Source: Hymenobacter nivis | GTDB taxonomy: Bacteria > Bacteroidota > Bacteroidia > Cytophagales > Hymenobacteraceae | Direction: 5' to 3' | Assembly (NCBI RefSeq): GCF_003149515.1 | Contig: NZ_CP029145.1 | Location: 310,001 to 374,000 of the forward strand | Length of the DNA: 64,000 nt | Part shown: positions 9,289 to 19,251 of the stretch, piece by piece | Numbering within the stretch: position 1 is the first letter of the stretch | Layout of the letters: each line of letters begins with the position of its first letter | Notes under the pieces: model-generated | What the model was told of the DNA's origin: nothing | The model's database searches: none | What the model saw: only the letters and a program-made list of their open reading frames with translations | Translations under genes and position numbers: made by a program

Positions 9289-9409
9289 CCAGAATCAGAA
9301 CGTCATGCTGAGCGCAGTCGAAGTATCTCTACCGCAGGAGTAACCAAACCGCTGCAACGAAGCAGTAGAGATGCTCCGACTGCGCTCAGTATGACGTTCT
9401 TAATTCTGG
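9289..9409. repeat. Palindromic intergenic repeat, GTCATGC family, copy 2
   Basis: This is an imperfect long palindrome. CCAGAATCAGAACGTCATGC starts the left arm, and the right arm ends with ATGACGTTCTTAATTCTGG. The core matches copy 1 (TGAGCGCAGTCGAAG) with a few substitutions. It lies between the CE2-like gene and the GH92 gene. Confidence 0.85.
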
Positions 9410-9426
9410 CAATCAAATAAATAGCT

Positions 9427-11712
9427 ATGTCCCAATTCTGCCCGTGGTTCCTCGCCCTGCTGCTGCTCACCGCAACTGTAGCCCCGGCCCAGCAATTGGA
9501 GCCGGCCGATTTGGTGAACCCGCTGGTGGGCACCGACTCGAAGCCGAGCTACTCGAACGGCAATACCTACCCCGCTATTACGCGGCCCTGGGGCATGAAC
9601 TGCTGGATGCCCCAAACTGGCAAAATGGGCGACGGCTGGGCCTACCAGTACGGGGCCGACCGCATTCGGGGCTTCAAGCAAACCCACCAGCCCTCGCCCT
9701 GGATGAACGACTACGGGCAGTTTGCGCTGATGCCCGGCACCGGAAAAATCAAGCTGAATGAGGATGAGCGGGCCAGCTGGTTTTCGCACAAAAGCGAGGA
9801 GGCGCGGCCTTACTACTACCGCGTGTACCTGGCCGATTTCGACGTGACTACCGAACTGGCTCCCACCGAGCGAGCGGCGCGCTTCCGTTTCACCTTCCCC
9901 CAAACCGACAGTGCCTACGTGGTGCTCGACGCACTCGACAAGGGTTCTTATGTGAAAATTCTGCCGGCCGAGGGCAAAATCATTGGCTACACCATGAAGA
10001 ACAACGGCGGCGTACCGGTCAACTTCAAGAACTATTTCGTGGTGGTGTTCGACCAGCCATTTACCGCCAGCAATGTGTACGACGACGGCAAGGAGGCAGC
10101 CGGCGTGCAGGAGCTGGCCGCCGGGCACGCCGGGGCGGCCGTCACGTTTCGCACCCGCCGGGGCGAGGCGGTACAGGCCCGCGTGGCCTCGTCGTTCATC
10201 AGCCCAGAGCAGGCCGAGCGCAACTTGCTGGAGATTAGCACGGCAGACTTTGAAACCGTGAAGCAGCAGGGCCGCGCGGCTTGGAATGCAGCCCTGGGCC
10301 GGATCGAAATCACAGGGGGCAGCGAGGCCCAGCAGCGCACGTTTTATTCATGCCTGTACCGCTCGCTGCTGTTTCCGCGCAGGTTTTACGAGCTGGACGC
10401 GGCCGGGCAGCCGGTGCACTACAGCCCCTACAATGGCCAGACAGTGCCCGGTTTTATGTATACTGACACTGGGTTCTGGGACACGTTTCGGGCGCAGTTT
10501 CCGCTGCTCGCGCTGCTTTATCCCACCGAAAACGCCCAAATGCAGGCCGGCTTGGCCAACGCCTACCGCGAAGGCGGCTGGCTGCCCGAATGGGCCAGCC
10601 CCGGCTACCGAAACGTGATGGTGGGCAATAATTCGGCCGCCGTGGTGGCCGATGCCTACCTCAAAGGCCTGAGCGGGGCCGATGCCAACACGCTCTACGA
10701 AGCCCTGCTGCACGGGGCCAATAATGTCGGCCCGCTCACGGCCGTGGGCCGCGCCGGGGTGGACTTCTACAACAAGCTGGGCTACGTGCCTGCCGATGTG
10801 AAGCTGAACGAAAGCGCTGCCCGCACCCTCGAATACGCCTACGACGACTTCGCTATCTACCAGATGGGCAAGCAGCTGGGCCGACCAAAAAAAGAAACCG
10901 ACCTCTACGCCCGACGCAGCCAGAACTACCGCAAGCTCTTCGACAAGCAGGTGGGCCTGATGCGCGGGCGCAACCAGGATGGCTCCTGGCACTCACCCTA
11001 TAACCCCTTTAAGTGGGGCGGCGACTTCACCGAGGGCAACGCCTGGCACTACACCTGGTCGGTGTTTCACGATGTGCAGGGCCTGATGAACCTGATGGGC
11101 GGCCCCGCCCGGTTTACAGCCACGCTGGACTCAGTTTTCACCCTGCCGCCGGTGTTCGATGCCTCCTATTACGGTGAGGTCATCCACGAAATCAAGGAGA
11201 TGCAGGTGGCCGATATGGGGCAGTACGCCCACGGCAACCAACCGGCCCAGCACATCCCCTACCTCTACGCCTACGCCGGCCAGCCCTGGAAAACTCAGTA
11301 CTGGGTGCGCGAAGTCCTCAACCGCCTTTATCTGCCTACGCCCGACGGCTACTGCGGTGACGAAGACAACGGCCAGACCTCGGCTTGGTACGTGTTTTCG
11401 GCCCTGGGCTTCTACCCCGTGTGCCCCGCCACCGACCAGTACGTGCTGGGTGCGCCACTCTTCCCCAAAGCCGTGCTGCACCTCGAAAACGGCCATGATG
11501 TGGTGCTGAACGCGCCCACCAACAGCGCCGCAAACCGCTACCTAAATAAGTTGACCCTGAACGGGCAGCCCGACGGCCGCAACTGGCTCAGCTACCCGGA
11601 GCTGCTGAAGGGCGCGACGCTGGATTTCGAGATGAGCGCCACGCCGAACAAAGCCCGTGGCAACAGCGCAGCGGATGCGCCTTTTTCAATGTCGAAGCCG
11701 GGAAAGCACTAA
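9427..11712 (+). CDS. Secreted GH92 alpha-mannosidase
   Basis: A 761-residue protein with a clear signal peptide (residues 1-21, ending PAQQ). The GH92 landmarks are visible: DLVNPLVGTDS at the mature N-terminus, FKQTHQPSPWMNDYGQF, SLYRSLLFPR-like residues in the middle (CLYRSLLFPRR), DTGFWDTFR, and the family signature T535-E536-GNAWHYTW, which supplies a calcium/acid region. A C-terminal GYCGDEDNGQTSAWYVFSALGFYP block is typical. These enzymes are calcium-dependent exo-alpha-mannosidases. It is separated by 46 bases from the DUF4965 gene downstream, so cotranscription is likely. The gene is intact, unlike the second GH92 at 16.9-19.2 kb. Confidence 0.95.
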   Translation: MSQFCPWFLALLLLTATVAPAQQLEPADLVNPLVGTDSKPSYSNGNTYPAITRPWGMNCWMPQTGKMGDGWAYQYGADRIRGFKQTHQPSPWMNDYGQFALMPGTGKIKLNEDERASWFSHKSEEARPYYYRVYLADFDVTTELAPTERAARFRFTFPQTDSAYVVLDALDKGSYVKILPAEGKIIGYTMKNNGGVPVNFKNYFVVVFDQPFTASNVYDDGKEAAGVQELAAGHAGAAVTFRTRRGEAVQARVASSFISPEQAERNLLEISTADFETVKQQGRAAWNAALGRIEITGGSEAQQRTFYSCLYRSLLFPRRFYELDAAGQPVHYSPYNGQTVPGFMYTDTGFWDTFRAQFPLLALLYPTENAQMQAGLANAYREGGWLPEWASPGYRNVMVGNNSAAVVADAYLKGLSGADANTLYEALLHGANNVGPLTAVGRAGVDFYNKLGYVPADVKLNESAARTLEYAYDDFAIYQMGKQLGRPKKETDLYARRSQNYRKLFDKQVGLMRGRNQDGSWHSPYNPFKWGGDFTEGNAWHYTWSVFHDVQGLMNLMGGPARFTATLDSVFTLPPVFDASYYGEVIHEIKEMQVADMGQYAHGNQPAQHIPYLYAYAGQPWKTQYWVREVLNRLYLPTPDGYCGDEDNGQTSAWYVFSALGFYPVCPATDQYVLGAPLFPKAVLHLENGHDVVLNAPTNSAANRYLNKLTLNGQPDGRNWLSYPELLKGATLDFEMSATPNKARGNSAADAPFSMSKPGKH

Positions 11713-11758
11713 AACGAACAAGGTGATTGGCTCAATGTCAATATAAAAACATCAGCTT

Positions 11759-14239
11759 ATGACTTTCAAGCCGTTATTCTTCACCCTGACGTTGGCCGCC
11801 GCTGCCCTGGCGCCCGCCCAAGGCCAGACGCTGCGCCCGCCAGCCTACCCGCTCATCACCCACAGCCCGTATTTCAGCGTGTGGTCGTTCAACGATGACC
11901 TCGCCGCCGGCTCCACCCGGCACTGGACCGGCGAGCCGCAGGCGCTGGAAGGCGTGGTGCGCGTCGATGGCAAAGCTTACCAATTTCTGGGCCGGCCCGC
12001 GCCGCGCTACCGCACCGTCATTCCCACGGCGGCCGAAGCGCCCTACTCGGCCCGTTATACTTTCACGGCCCCGGCCTCGGGCTGGGAAGACCCGAACTTT
12101 GCGCCCTCCACCGGCTGGCAAACCGGCCCCGCGCCCTTTACCAACTACAAGGAGAAACCCGGTACCCGCTGGCTTACCCGCAACCTATGGGTGCGCCGCA
12201 CCCTCACTCTTACCGAGCCGCTGCCCACCGGCGAGCTGGTGCTGCTGCTGCTGCACGACGACGATGCCGAGGTGTATCTCAACGGTACCCTACTCCTCAA
12301 GCAAAGCGGGGCCAATGGCCTGTACGACAAGTTTCCGCTGGCCGCCACGGCCCGCGCCGCCCTGCGGCCGGGTAAGAACCTGCTGGCCATGCACTGCGCC
12401 AATCCCTACGGCGGGGCCGACCTCGATGCCGGTATGGCCGAGATAACGCCCCCGGTTGCCCCGCTGCTGCCTGCCCGCCAGACGGCCGCCACCGTTACGG
12501 CTACCCAAACGGCCTATGCATTTGAGGCCGGCCCGGTGCGCTTCACGGCTACGTTCTGCTCGCCGCTGCTGCTCGATGAGCTGGAAACCCTGGCCCGGCC
12601 CGTGAGCTACGTGAGCTTCCGGGCGTCGGCGGCCGATGGCAAAACCCATCAGGTGCAGGTATTTATGTCGGCGAGCGGGGCGCTGGCCACTAATACGCCA
12701 GTGCAGACGGTGACCACGCAGGCCGGCCGGGCGGGTACCATGGCCTGGCAGGCCGTGGGCACCACCGACCAAAAACTCCTGGGCCGGTCCGGCGACAACG
12801 TGCGCATCGATTGGGGCCACGCCTACCTGGCCGCGCCCGGCGGGGCCGCTCTCGCTACCGGCGTGCCCGCCGACCTCAAAACCGCGTTTGCCCGCACCGG
12901 TACCCTGCCCGTTACGGCTAAACTCCTCAGCGGTCCGGCCCAGCGCGTGGCCCTGGCCGCCGTACTGAACCTGGGTGCGGTGAGCAGCAGCGCCACCGAA
13001 AAGCACCTGCTGCTGGGCTACGACGAGGAATTCGCCGTGCAGTATTTCGGCCAGAACCTGCGGCCCTGGTGGCGCCGCGACCCCGACATGACCATGCCCA
13101 AGCTGCTCCAGGCCGCTGAGGCCGACTACACCCGCGTGCGCCAGAAGTGCGCGGCCTTCGACAAAACCCTTTATGACGATGCCCAGGCGGCCGGCGGCAA
13201 GGAATACGCCGACCTCTGCCAGCTGGCTTACCGCCAGGCCATTTCCGCCCATTCCATCGCGGCTAGCCCGAAAGGAGAAGTGCTGTTCATGTCGAAGGAG
13301 AATTTTTCTAACGGCTCCATTGGCACCGTGGACGTGACCTACCCCTCGGAGCCACTGTTTTTGCTGTATAACAACGAGCTGGCTAAGGGAATGCTGCGCT
13401 TTATTTTCGAATATAGCGAGTCGGGCCGCTGGACGAAAGACTTCCCGGCCCACGACGTGGGCACCTTCCCGCTGGCCAATGGCCAGACCTACGGCGAAGA
13501 CATGCCGGTGGAAGAAGCCGGCAACATGCTCATCCTCACCGCCGCTGTCGTGAAGATGGACGGCAACACCGACTTCGCCCGCGCTCACTGGCCGGTACTT
13601 ACCAAGTGGGTGGGCTTCTTGAAGCGCGACGGCCTGGACCCGGCCAACCAGCTCTGCACTGATGACTTTGCCGGCCACCTGGCCCGCAACGCCAACCTCT
13701 CGCTCAAGGCCATCATGGGCATTGCCTGCTACGGCCAGATGGCTCGGCAGCTCGGCGACACCAAAACCGCCGACGAATACACCGCCCTGGCCCGCGACTA
13801 CGCCCAGCGCTGGATGCAAATGGCCAAGGACGGCGACCACTACGCCCTGACCTTCGACAAAACTCCTGGCTCGTGGAGCCAGAAATACAACCTGGTCTGG
13901 GACCAGCTACTGGGCCTGAACATCTTCCCCAAAGAGGTAGCGCAGCAGGAAATTGCTTTCTACCTCCAGCACCAGCAGCGCTACGGCCTGCCGCTCGACA
14001 GCCGCAAAACGTACACTAAATCGGATTGGACTCTTTGGACCGCCACGCTAGCTGAGCGCGAGGCCGACTTCCAGGCCTTGGTGCATCCCATCTGGCTGTT
14101 TGCTAACGAAACGCCCACCCGCGTGCCCCTCACCGACTGGCACGAAACCACCGATGCCCGCCAAGTCGGCTTCCAGGCCCGCTCGGTAGTAGGTGGGTAC
14201 TTCATCAAAATGCTAGCGAAAAAGATGCTGGTGAAGTAG
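11759..14239 (+). CDS. DUF4965/DUF5127/DUF1793 family protein (GtaA-like; named glutaminase, probably a glycan enzyme)
   Basis: An 826-residue secreted protein (signal peptide ending ALAPAQGQ). The order is DUF4964-like N-terminus (PPAYPLITHSPYFSVWS), an inserted jelly-roll-like segment at about residues 95-225 (RNLWVRRTLTL, LHDDDAEVYLNG), DUF5127-like beta domain, and an (alpha/alpha)-barrel-like DUF4965/DUF1793 region with GTVDVTYPSEPLFLLYN, EDMPVEEAGNML and DWTLWTATLA. The family takes its name from a fungal glutaminase, GtaA. The inserted domain resembles accessory domains seen in rhamnosidases. Position between GH92 and GH31 genes suggests a glycan substrate; this is inference. Confidence 0.85.
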   Translation: MTFKPLFFTLTLAAAALAPAQGQTLRPPAYPLITHSPYFSVWSFNDDLAAGSTRHWTGEPQALEGVVRVDGKAYQFLGRPAPRYRTVIPTAAEAPYSARYTFTAPASGWEDPNFAPSTGWQTGPAPFTNYKEKPGTRWLTRNLWVRRTLTLTEPLPTGELVLLLLHDDDAEVYLNGTLLLKQSGANGLYDKFPLAATARAALRPGKNLLAMHCANPYGGADLDAGMAEITPPVAPLLPARQTAATVTATQTAYAFEAGPVRFTATFCSPLLLDELETLARPVSYVSFRASAADGKTHQVQVFMSASGALATNTPVQTVTTQAGRAGTMAWQAVGTTDQKLLGRSGDNVRIDWGHAYLAAPGGAALATGVPADLKTAFARTGTLPVTAKLLSGPAQRVALAAVLNLGAVSSSATEKHLLLGYDEEFAVQYFGQNLRPWWRRDPDMTMPKLLQAAEADYTRVRQKCAAFDKTLYDDAQAAGGKEYADLCQLAYRQAISAHSIAASPKGEVLFMSKENFSNGSIGTVDVTYPSEPLFLLYNNELAKGMLRFIFEYSESGRWTKDFPAHDVGTFPLANGQTYGEDMPVEEAGNMLILTAAVVKMDGNTDFARAHWPVLTKWVGFLKRDGLDPANQLCTDDFAGHLARNANLSLKAIMGIACYGQMARQLGDTKTADEYTALARDYAQRWMQMAKDGDHYALTFDKTPGSWSQKYNLVWDQLLGLNIFPKEVAQQEIAFYLQHQQRYGLPLDSRKTYTKSDWTLWTATLAEREADFQALVHPIWLFANETPTRVPLTDWHETTDARQVGFQARSVVGGYFIKMLAKKMLVK

Positions 14240-14258
14240 ATGAGTATATGGAAAAGGT

Positions 14259-14348
14259 GGTCATGCTGAGCTTGTCGAAGTATCCCTACCGCTTCGTTGC
14301 ACGAGCCAGACGAAGCGGTAGGGATGCTTCGACAAGCTCAGCATGACC
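14259..14348. repeat. Palindromic intergenic repeat, GTCATGC family, copy 3
   Basis: Two 38-base arms start GGTCATGCTGAGC and end GCTCAGCATGACC, with a short loop. The inner part reads TTGTCGAAG rather than CAGTCGAAG, so it is a sub-variant. It lies between the DUF4965 and GH31 genes. Confidence 0.9.
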
Positions 14349-14420
14349 GTCTAAATAGCCTGAATAATTCTGTCATTCCACCCAAGTACCCTTAATCCCA
14401 CGCTTTCACCAAGGAAACTT

Positions 14421-16823
14421 ATGAAAAAGCTTTTCCCCGCCGCCCTGCTGTCCGTGGGCATCCTGGCCGCCACCGTTACTCAGGCCCAAAAGGCCTCGAC
14501 GGCATATCAAACCCAAGGCCAGACCGTCCGCATCAAGACCAAAGCGGCCGACTTGCAAATCCAGGTGTTCAGCCCGAATACCGTGCGTGTCCTGCGGTTT
14601 CCGGTGGGTAGTAAGGCCACTAAAACCAGTTTATCGGTGAACAAAGCGCCGGACAAAACCCCGTTTGAAACGGCTGAAGCGGGCGGGGTAATTACCGTGA
14701 AAACGGCCCTGCTGACGGTTAGTCTGAACCGACAAACCGGCCTCGTCAGCTTCGCCACCCGGGGCGGAAAATCTCTATTGCAGGAAGGGGCGCAGGATTC
14801 CCTGTTTGTCCCGACGACCGACAATGGCCAGCCGGCCTACCGCGTGCAACAGCGATTCAAGCTGAGTGCGCCGGAGGGGATTTATGGCCTGGGGCAATTC
14901 CAGGACGGTATTATGAACTGGCGCAACCACGCAGTGAAGCTGCGGCAGCTCAACCAGTATGTGGCCAACCCCTTCCTGGTATCGACGGCAGGCTACGGCA
15001 TTTTGTGGGATAACTACTCGGCCACGGTATTCCGCGACAACGCGGCGGGGGCCTCGTTTTCAGCGGCTCTCGGCGATTGCAGCGACTATTATTTCGTGTA
15101 CGGCCAGACCATGGATGGCACCGTGGCCGGCTACCGCACCCTCACCGGTGCGGCCCCCATGTTCGGCAAATGGGTGTTTGGCTTCTGGCAGAGCCGGGAG
15201 CGCTATAAGAGCCAGGACGAGCTGCTGGATGTGGTGAAAAAATACCGCGCCCTGCGCGTGCCGCTCGATAACATTGTGCAGGACTGGCAGTACTGGGGCA
15301 CCGACAACCACTACTGGAACTCGACCGAGTTTGGCAATCCCAACTTCCCGCATCCTCAGGCGATGGTCGATGCCGTGCACGCCCTGAACGCCCACCTCAT
15401 GATTTCAGTCTGGCCTTCGTTTGGCGATAAAACGGCCATTTTTAAGGATTTGAACCAGGCTGGTCTGCTCTACGATTTCAAGAACTGGCCCACTGACGGC
15501 GGCGTGCGCGTGTACGATGCCTTCAGCCCCAAGGCCCGCGATATTCTCTGGGGCTACATGGATAAAAACCTGTTTTCATTAGGCATGGATGCCTGGTGGC
15601 TGGATGCGTCGGAGCCGGAACAGTTCGACCGGGAGGGCAAGATGGATTCGACCCAGACCGCCCTGGGCACCTACCGGCGGGTGCGCAACGCCTTCCCGCT
15701 ACAACACAACAAGGGCGTGTTTGAGCACCAGCGGGCGGCTTCAAGCGCAAAGCGGGTGTTCATTCTGACGCGCTCGGCCTTCGCGGGGCAGCAGCGCTAT
15801 GGCGCGGCCACCTGGTCGGGCGACATTCAGGGTAGCTGGGAGGTATTGCGCAAGCAGATTTCAGGCGGCCTGAACTTCAGCCTGGCCGGCATCCCGTACT
15901 GGACCACGGACATCGGCGGCTTCTTTACCGGCAAAACCTACCCGCTGGGCGTGGCCGACCCCGCGTTTCAGGAGCTGTACGTACGCTGGTTCCAGTTTGG
16001 GGCCTTTTCGCCGCTGTTCCGCTCGCACGGTACCGACACGCCCCGCGAGATTTACCAGTTCGGCAACAAGGGCGACTGGGCTTTCGATGCGCAGGTCAAA
16101 TTCATAGACCTGCGCTACCGACTGCTACCCTATATTTACTCGCTTTCCTCGAAAGTCACGCGCCAGGGTTACACCCTCATGCGCGGCCTACCGATGGATT
16201 TTAACGCCGACCCCAAGGTTTTCAGTATCGACAACCAGTTCATGTTTGGTCCCTCGGTGCTGGTGAGCCCGGTTACCACCGCCCAATACAGCACGAAAGG
16301 CGCCGACGCCACCCAAAAAGGCAGCACCGATTTCAGCACCATCAAAAGCCAGTCGTTGTACCTGCCGCAAAGCGCCGGCTGGTACGATTTCTGGACCGGC
16401 GAAAAGCTCACTGGCGGCCAAACTATCAGCCGCCCCACACCCATCGACGTAATGCCGCTGCACATCCGGGCCGGGGCCATTCTGCCGCTGGGCCCGGTAG
16501 TGCAATACGCTGCCGAGAAATTCACCGCCCCCTTGGAACTGCGCGTGTACCCCGGTGCCAATGCCGAATTCACGCTTTACGAGGACGAAAACGACTCTTA
16601 CAACTACGAAAAAGGCGCTTTTGCTACCATCCCGCTGCGTTGGAACGAGAAAACCCAGCAGCTCAGCATCGGTAAGCGCACGGGCACCTTCCCCGGCATG
16701 GCCGCTACCCGTTCTTTCCATGTGGTGTTCGTGAAAGGCACGCACGGCGCGGGCCTAGGTACTACCATCAAGGCCGACCGTGTGGTGCAGTATAATGGCA
16801 GTGCGTTGACCGTGAGTAAGTAG
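14421..16823 (+). CDS. Secreted GH31 family alpha-glycosidase (alpha-xylosidase/alpha-glucosidase type)
   Basis: An 800-residue protein with a signal peptide (residues 1-22, ending VTQAQ). The GH31 catalytic barrel shows WQYWGTDNHYWN, the nucleophile motif WWLD395ASEPE, and TDIGGFF later. An N-terminal beta domain and C-terminal beta domain (LYLPQSAGWYDFWTGEKLTGG) flank the barrel. The sequence around WQYWG and the W-x-D-x-x-EP motif is closest to alpha-xylosidases, but substrate assignment between xylosidase and glucosidase is tentative. It is preceded by a palindromic repeat, so it may have its own promoter. It converges on the dead GH92 gene with 65 bases between. Confidence 0.9.
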   Translation: MKKLFPAALLSVGILAATVTQAQKASTAYQTQGQTVRIKTKAADLQIQVFSPNTVRVLRFPVGSKATKTSLSVNKAPDKTPFETAEAGGVITVKTALLTVSLNRQTGLVSFATRGGKSLLQEGAQDSLFVPTTDNGQPAYRVQQRFKLSAPEGIYGLGQFQDGIMNWRNHAVKLRQLNQYVANPFLVSTAGYGILWDNYSATVFRDNAAGASFSAALGDCSDYYFVYGQTMDGTVAGYRTLTGAAPMFGKWVFGFWQSRERYKSQDELLDVVKKYRALRVPLDNIVQDWQYWGTDNHYWNSTEFGNPNFPHPQAMVDAVHALNAHLMISVWPSFGDKTAIFKDLNQAGLLYDFKNWPTDGGVRVYDAFSPKARDILWGYMDKNLFSLGMDAWWLDASEPEQFDREGKMDSTQTALGTYRRVRNAFPLQHNKGVFEHQRAASSAKRVFILTRSAFAGQQRYGAATWSGDIQGSWEVLRKQISGGLNFSLAGIPYWTTDIGGFFTGKTYPLGVADPAFQELYVRWFQFGAFSPLFRSHGTDTPREIYQFGNKGDWAFDAQVKFIDLRYRLLPYIYSLSSKVTRQGYTLMRGLPMDFNADPKVFSIDNQFMFGPSVLVSPVTTAQYSTKGADATQKGSTDFSTIKSQSLYLPQSAGWYDFWTGEKLTGGQTISRPTPIDVMPLHIRAGAILPLGPVVQYAAEKFTAPLELRVYPGANAEFTLYEDENDSYNYEKGAFATIPLRWNEKTQQLSIGKRTGTFPGMAATRSFHVVFVKGTHGAGLGTTIKADRVVQYNGSALTVSK

Positions 16824-16866
16824 CGCCGATTTTTAGTCCGCGAGTGAGTGGGGCGAAAACCAGTTC

Positions 16867-16892
16867 ACTTGTGGACTGTAAGTCCGCGCTAC
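16867..16892. repeat. Short GCGGACT-type intergenic repeat, copy 1
   Basis: The sequence CACTTGTGGACTGTAAGTCC followed by GCGCTA resembles the stretch at 41881-41914 (CACTTGTAGTGCGGACT, then CACGCTAC). Both end genes. The copy overlaps the end of the GH92 pseudogene. It is a short and degenerate match, so the family assignment is tentative. Confidence 0.35.
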
Positions 16893-19167
16893 GGCGCTTC
16901 CGCGTAGCTGGGCGGCGCAGCTGATGCTGCCGTACCCCAGCTTTTGTTCGGCGTGGGGCCCATCTCGAAATCCAGCGTGCCGCCCTCGTGCTGGGCGGGC
17001 CAGTCGGGCTAGAGACGGGTGTGCGGCTGGCCGTTCACCCGCAAGCTTTGGATGTAGGGCGCGCCGGACGTGGCCCCTTTGCCGTTGATGATGAGTAGCT
17101 TGCCGTTGGGCCGGCGCAGAGCCACTTTCTCAAATAGTGGGCCGGTGGGGGTGAAGCCGCTTTCGCCCGGCACGAAGGGGTAGAGGCCGAGGGCCGAAAA
17201 TACGTAGAGCGCCGACATGGCCCCGCCGTCGTCGTCGCCGGGCAGGCCGTCGGGCGTGTTGTTGAAGTAGTCGTGGGCAATGCGGCGGGTGTGGAACTGC
17301 GCTTTCCAGGGTGCTTGCAAGTAGTTGTAGGCGCACACCGCGCCTAAGCAGGGCTCGTTGCCGAGCCAGTAGCGCGGCTGCTCGGGGGCCCAGCCGGTGG
17401 CAATGGTGGTCAGAAACCGGTCGAGGCGCTTTTCCACGGCGGCGCGGCCCCCGGCCAGGCCCACCAGCCGGGGGAAGCTGTGCGGCACGCTCCAGAAATA
17501 CTGCGTGGCATTGCCCTCGTTGTAGCCCTTAGTGGTGGTGCTGTCGAAGGATGCGGAGAAGCTGCCGTCGGCATTTTTGCTCTGCAGAAACCCGGTTTGG
17601 GGGTTGAATAAGCTGAACACGTTCTGCGACCGGTGCCGGTAGAAGGCCGCGCCGGGCGCGTCGCCGGCCGCCTGGCAGAGTTGGGCGATGCTGTAGTCAT
17701 CGACGCCGTATTCCAGCGTCATGGAGGTACCCAGGCCATTTTTATCGACTGGCACGTAGCCCAGGCGCTGGTATTCGTCGAGGTTTAGCCAGCCGTGCCG
17801 GCCCTGGCAGCCAATGTACTGGGTCGATACCTTTTTCATCATCGCCACCATCGCCGGCAGGTCGAAATCCGTCGCGCCCATCGCATAAAGGTTGGCGATG
17901 AAGGGAAAAGGAGAGTAGCCGTTTATCACGCCGTACTCGCGGTTGTTCATGCTCCAGTTGGGAAACGCGCCGCCTTGCTGGGCATCGAACAGTAGCGAGC
18001 GGGCCATATCGGACGCCTCGTGCGGGGCCAGCAGCGCCTGCAAGTGGGCGGTGGTGCGGTAGGTATCCCAGAGCGAGAAGTTGACGTACTTGCTGTGGCC
18101 CTTTTCGATGCGGTGGGTCTGGAAATCGAAGCCCTAGTACTCGCCGTTCATGTCCTCGAACACGTTGGGCTGCAACAGGTTGTGGTAGATGGTAATGTAG
18201 AACGTGGCGCGCTCATCGGGGATGCCGCCGGCCTGCACCGTGAGCTGGCCCAGGCGCTGCGCCTACTCGGCCTGGGCCTGGCGCATCACCTGCTTCAACT
18301 TCCAGCCCGGAATCTCGGTGCGCAGGTTCAGCCGGGCATTTGCTGCGCTCACGAACGAAATGGCCGTTCGCATGCGCACCGGGCTGCCTTTGGTGGGGCC
18401 AAAGGTGAGGTAGGCCCCAAAATCCTTGCCCGAAACGGTGTCCGCGTCCGGTCGTTTCAGCGCGTCTTTCCACACGCCATGCGCGGTAATCGGCGTATCA
18501 AACTCCACCACAAAATACACCGTGTAGGGCAGGTAGGCCGGGTCGCGCCAGCAGAAGCCGCCGGTGGTTATCTGCCCGCTGAGCGTGCGGCGGGCGGCGT
18601 CAATCCGCACCCGGCCGGCGCTGATGCCGTTGGCGCTGTTGGTGGGCTCGAACACGAAGCTGGACGGCCCACCGCCGGCAAATTGCAGTTCGCCCAGCGC
18701 CGCCCGGGTCCGCGCTGCAAACCGGGCCGTTACGTGCTGCGCCGGCAGGGCCACCTCGTAGAAGCCCGGTTCGGCCCGTTCCTGGGCGTGCGAAAACGTG
18801 CTCACGTACGCCTCGCGTGCCCCACCGGCGAAGCGTCCAGCGTCCCGCTCACCGGCATAAACAGCAAATCCTGCATGGCGTGGCAGCCCACGCCGCTGAA
18901 GTGCGTGAGGCCGAAGCCCCGGATTTTCGTTCCGGCGTACTTGTAGCCGGGCCGCGCCACCGCATCATCGTAGTCTTTGAACGTGGTGTTGGGGCTGACG
19001 GAAACCATGCCGAACGGGGCCTGTGCGCCGGGATAGGTATTTCCCTCCCGGCCCGTGCCGATGAAGGGGTTGACGCAGGCGATGGGGGCTTGCTGTGCTA
19101 CGCTGGCTAAACCAGGAAAAAGTAGCGTGGCCAGGGTAAGAAGCGCTTGGCAGTAGTTTCGACGCAT
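16889..19167 (-). pseudogene. Second GH92 alpha-mannosidase, inactivated
   Basis: The reverse strand encodes a nearly full GH92 protein from an ATG at 19167 (signal peptide to SVAQQAPIACVNPFIGTGREG). It is broken by a frameshift near 18805-18815 (frame change after SPVGHARR) and by three in-frame TAG codons at 18263-18265, 18134-18136 and 17009-17011. Conserved stretches survive between the breaks: FGLTHFSGVGCHAMQD, YVNFSLWDTYRTTAHLQAL, YNEGNATQYFWSVPH, and GLPGDDDGGAMSALYVFSALGLYP. The frame continues past the last TAG to LDFEMGPTPNKSWG and a final TAG at 16889-16891. It is too damaged to yield an enzyme. It follows the AraC-type regulator gene in the same direction. Confidence 0.9.
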
Positions 19168-19251
19168 CAGCTTGGTAAATAGGGTCGGCAGGACTTGATT
19201 TTCTGGCAGGGATGACCTTATTCTCTGCAAAATGCCGCGCCTGCTGCCGGA

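Noticed and set aside
12290..13840. 516-residue open frame on the minus strand
   Set aside because: It is fully opposite the DUF4965 gene, has no domain, and such long antisense frames are common in GC-rich coding DNA.
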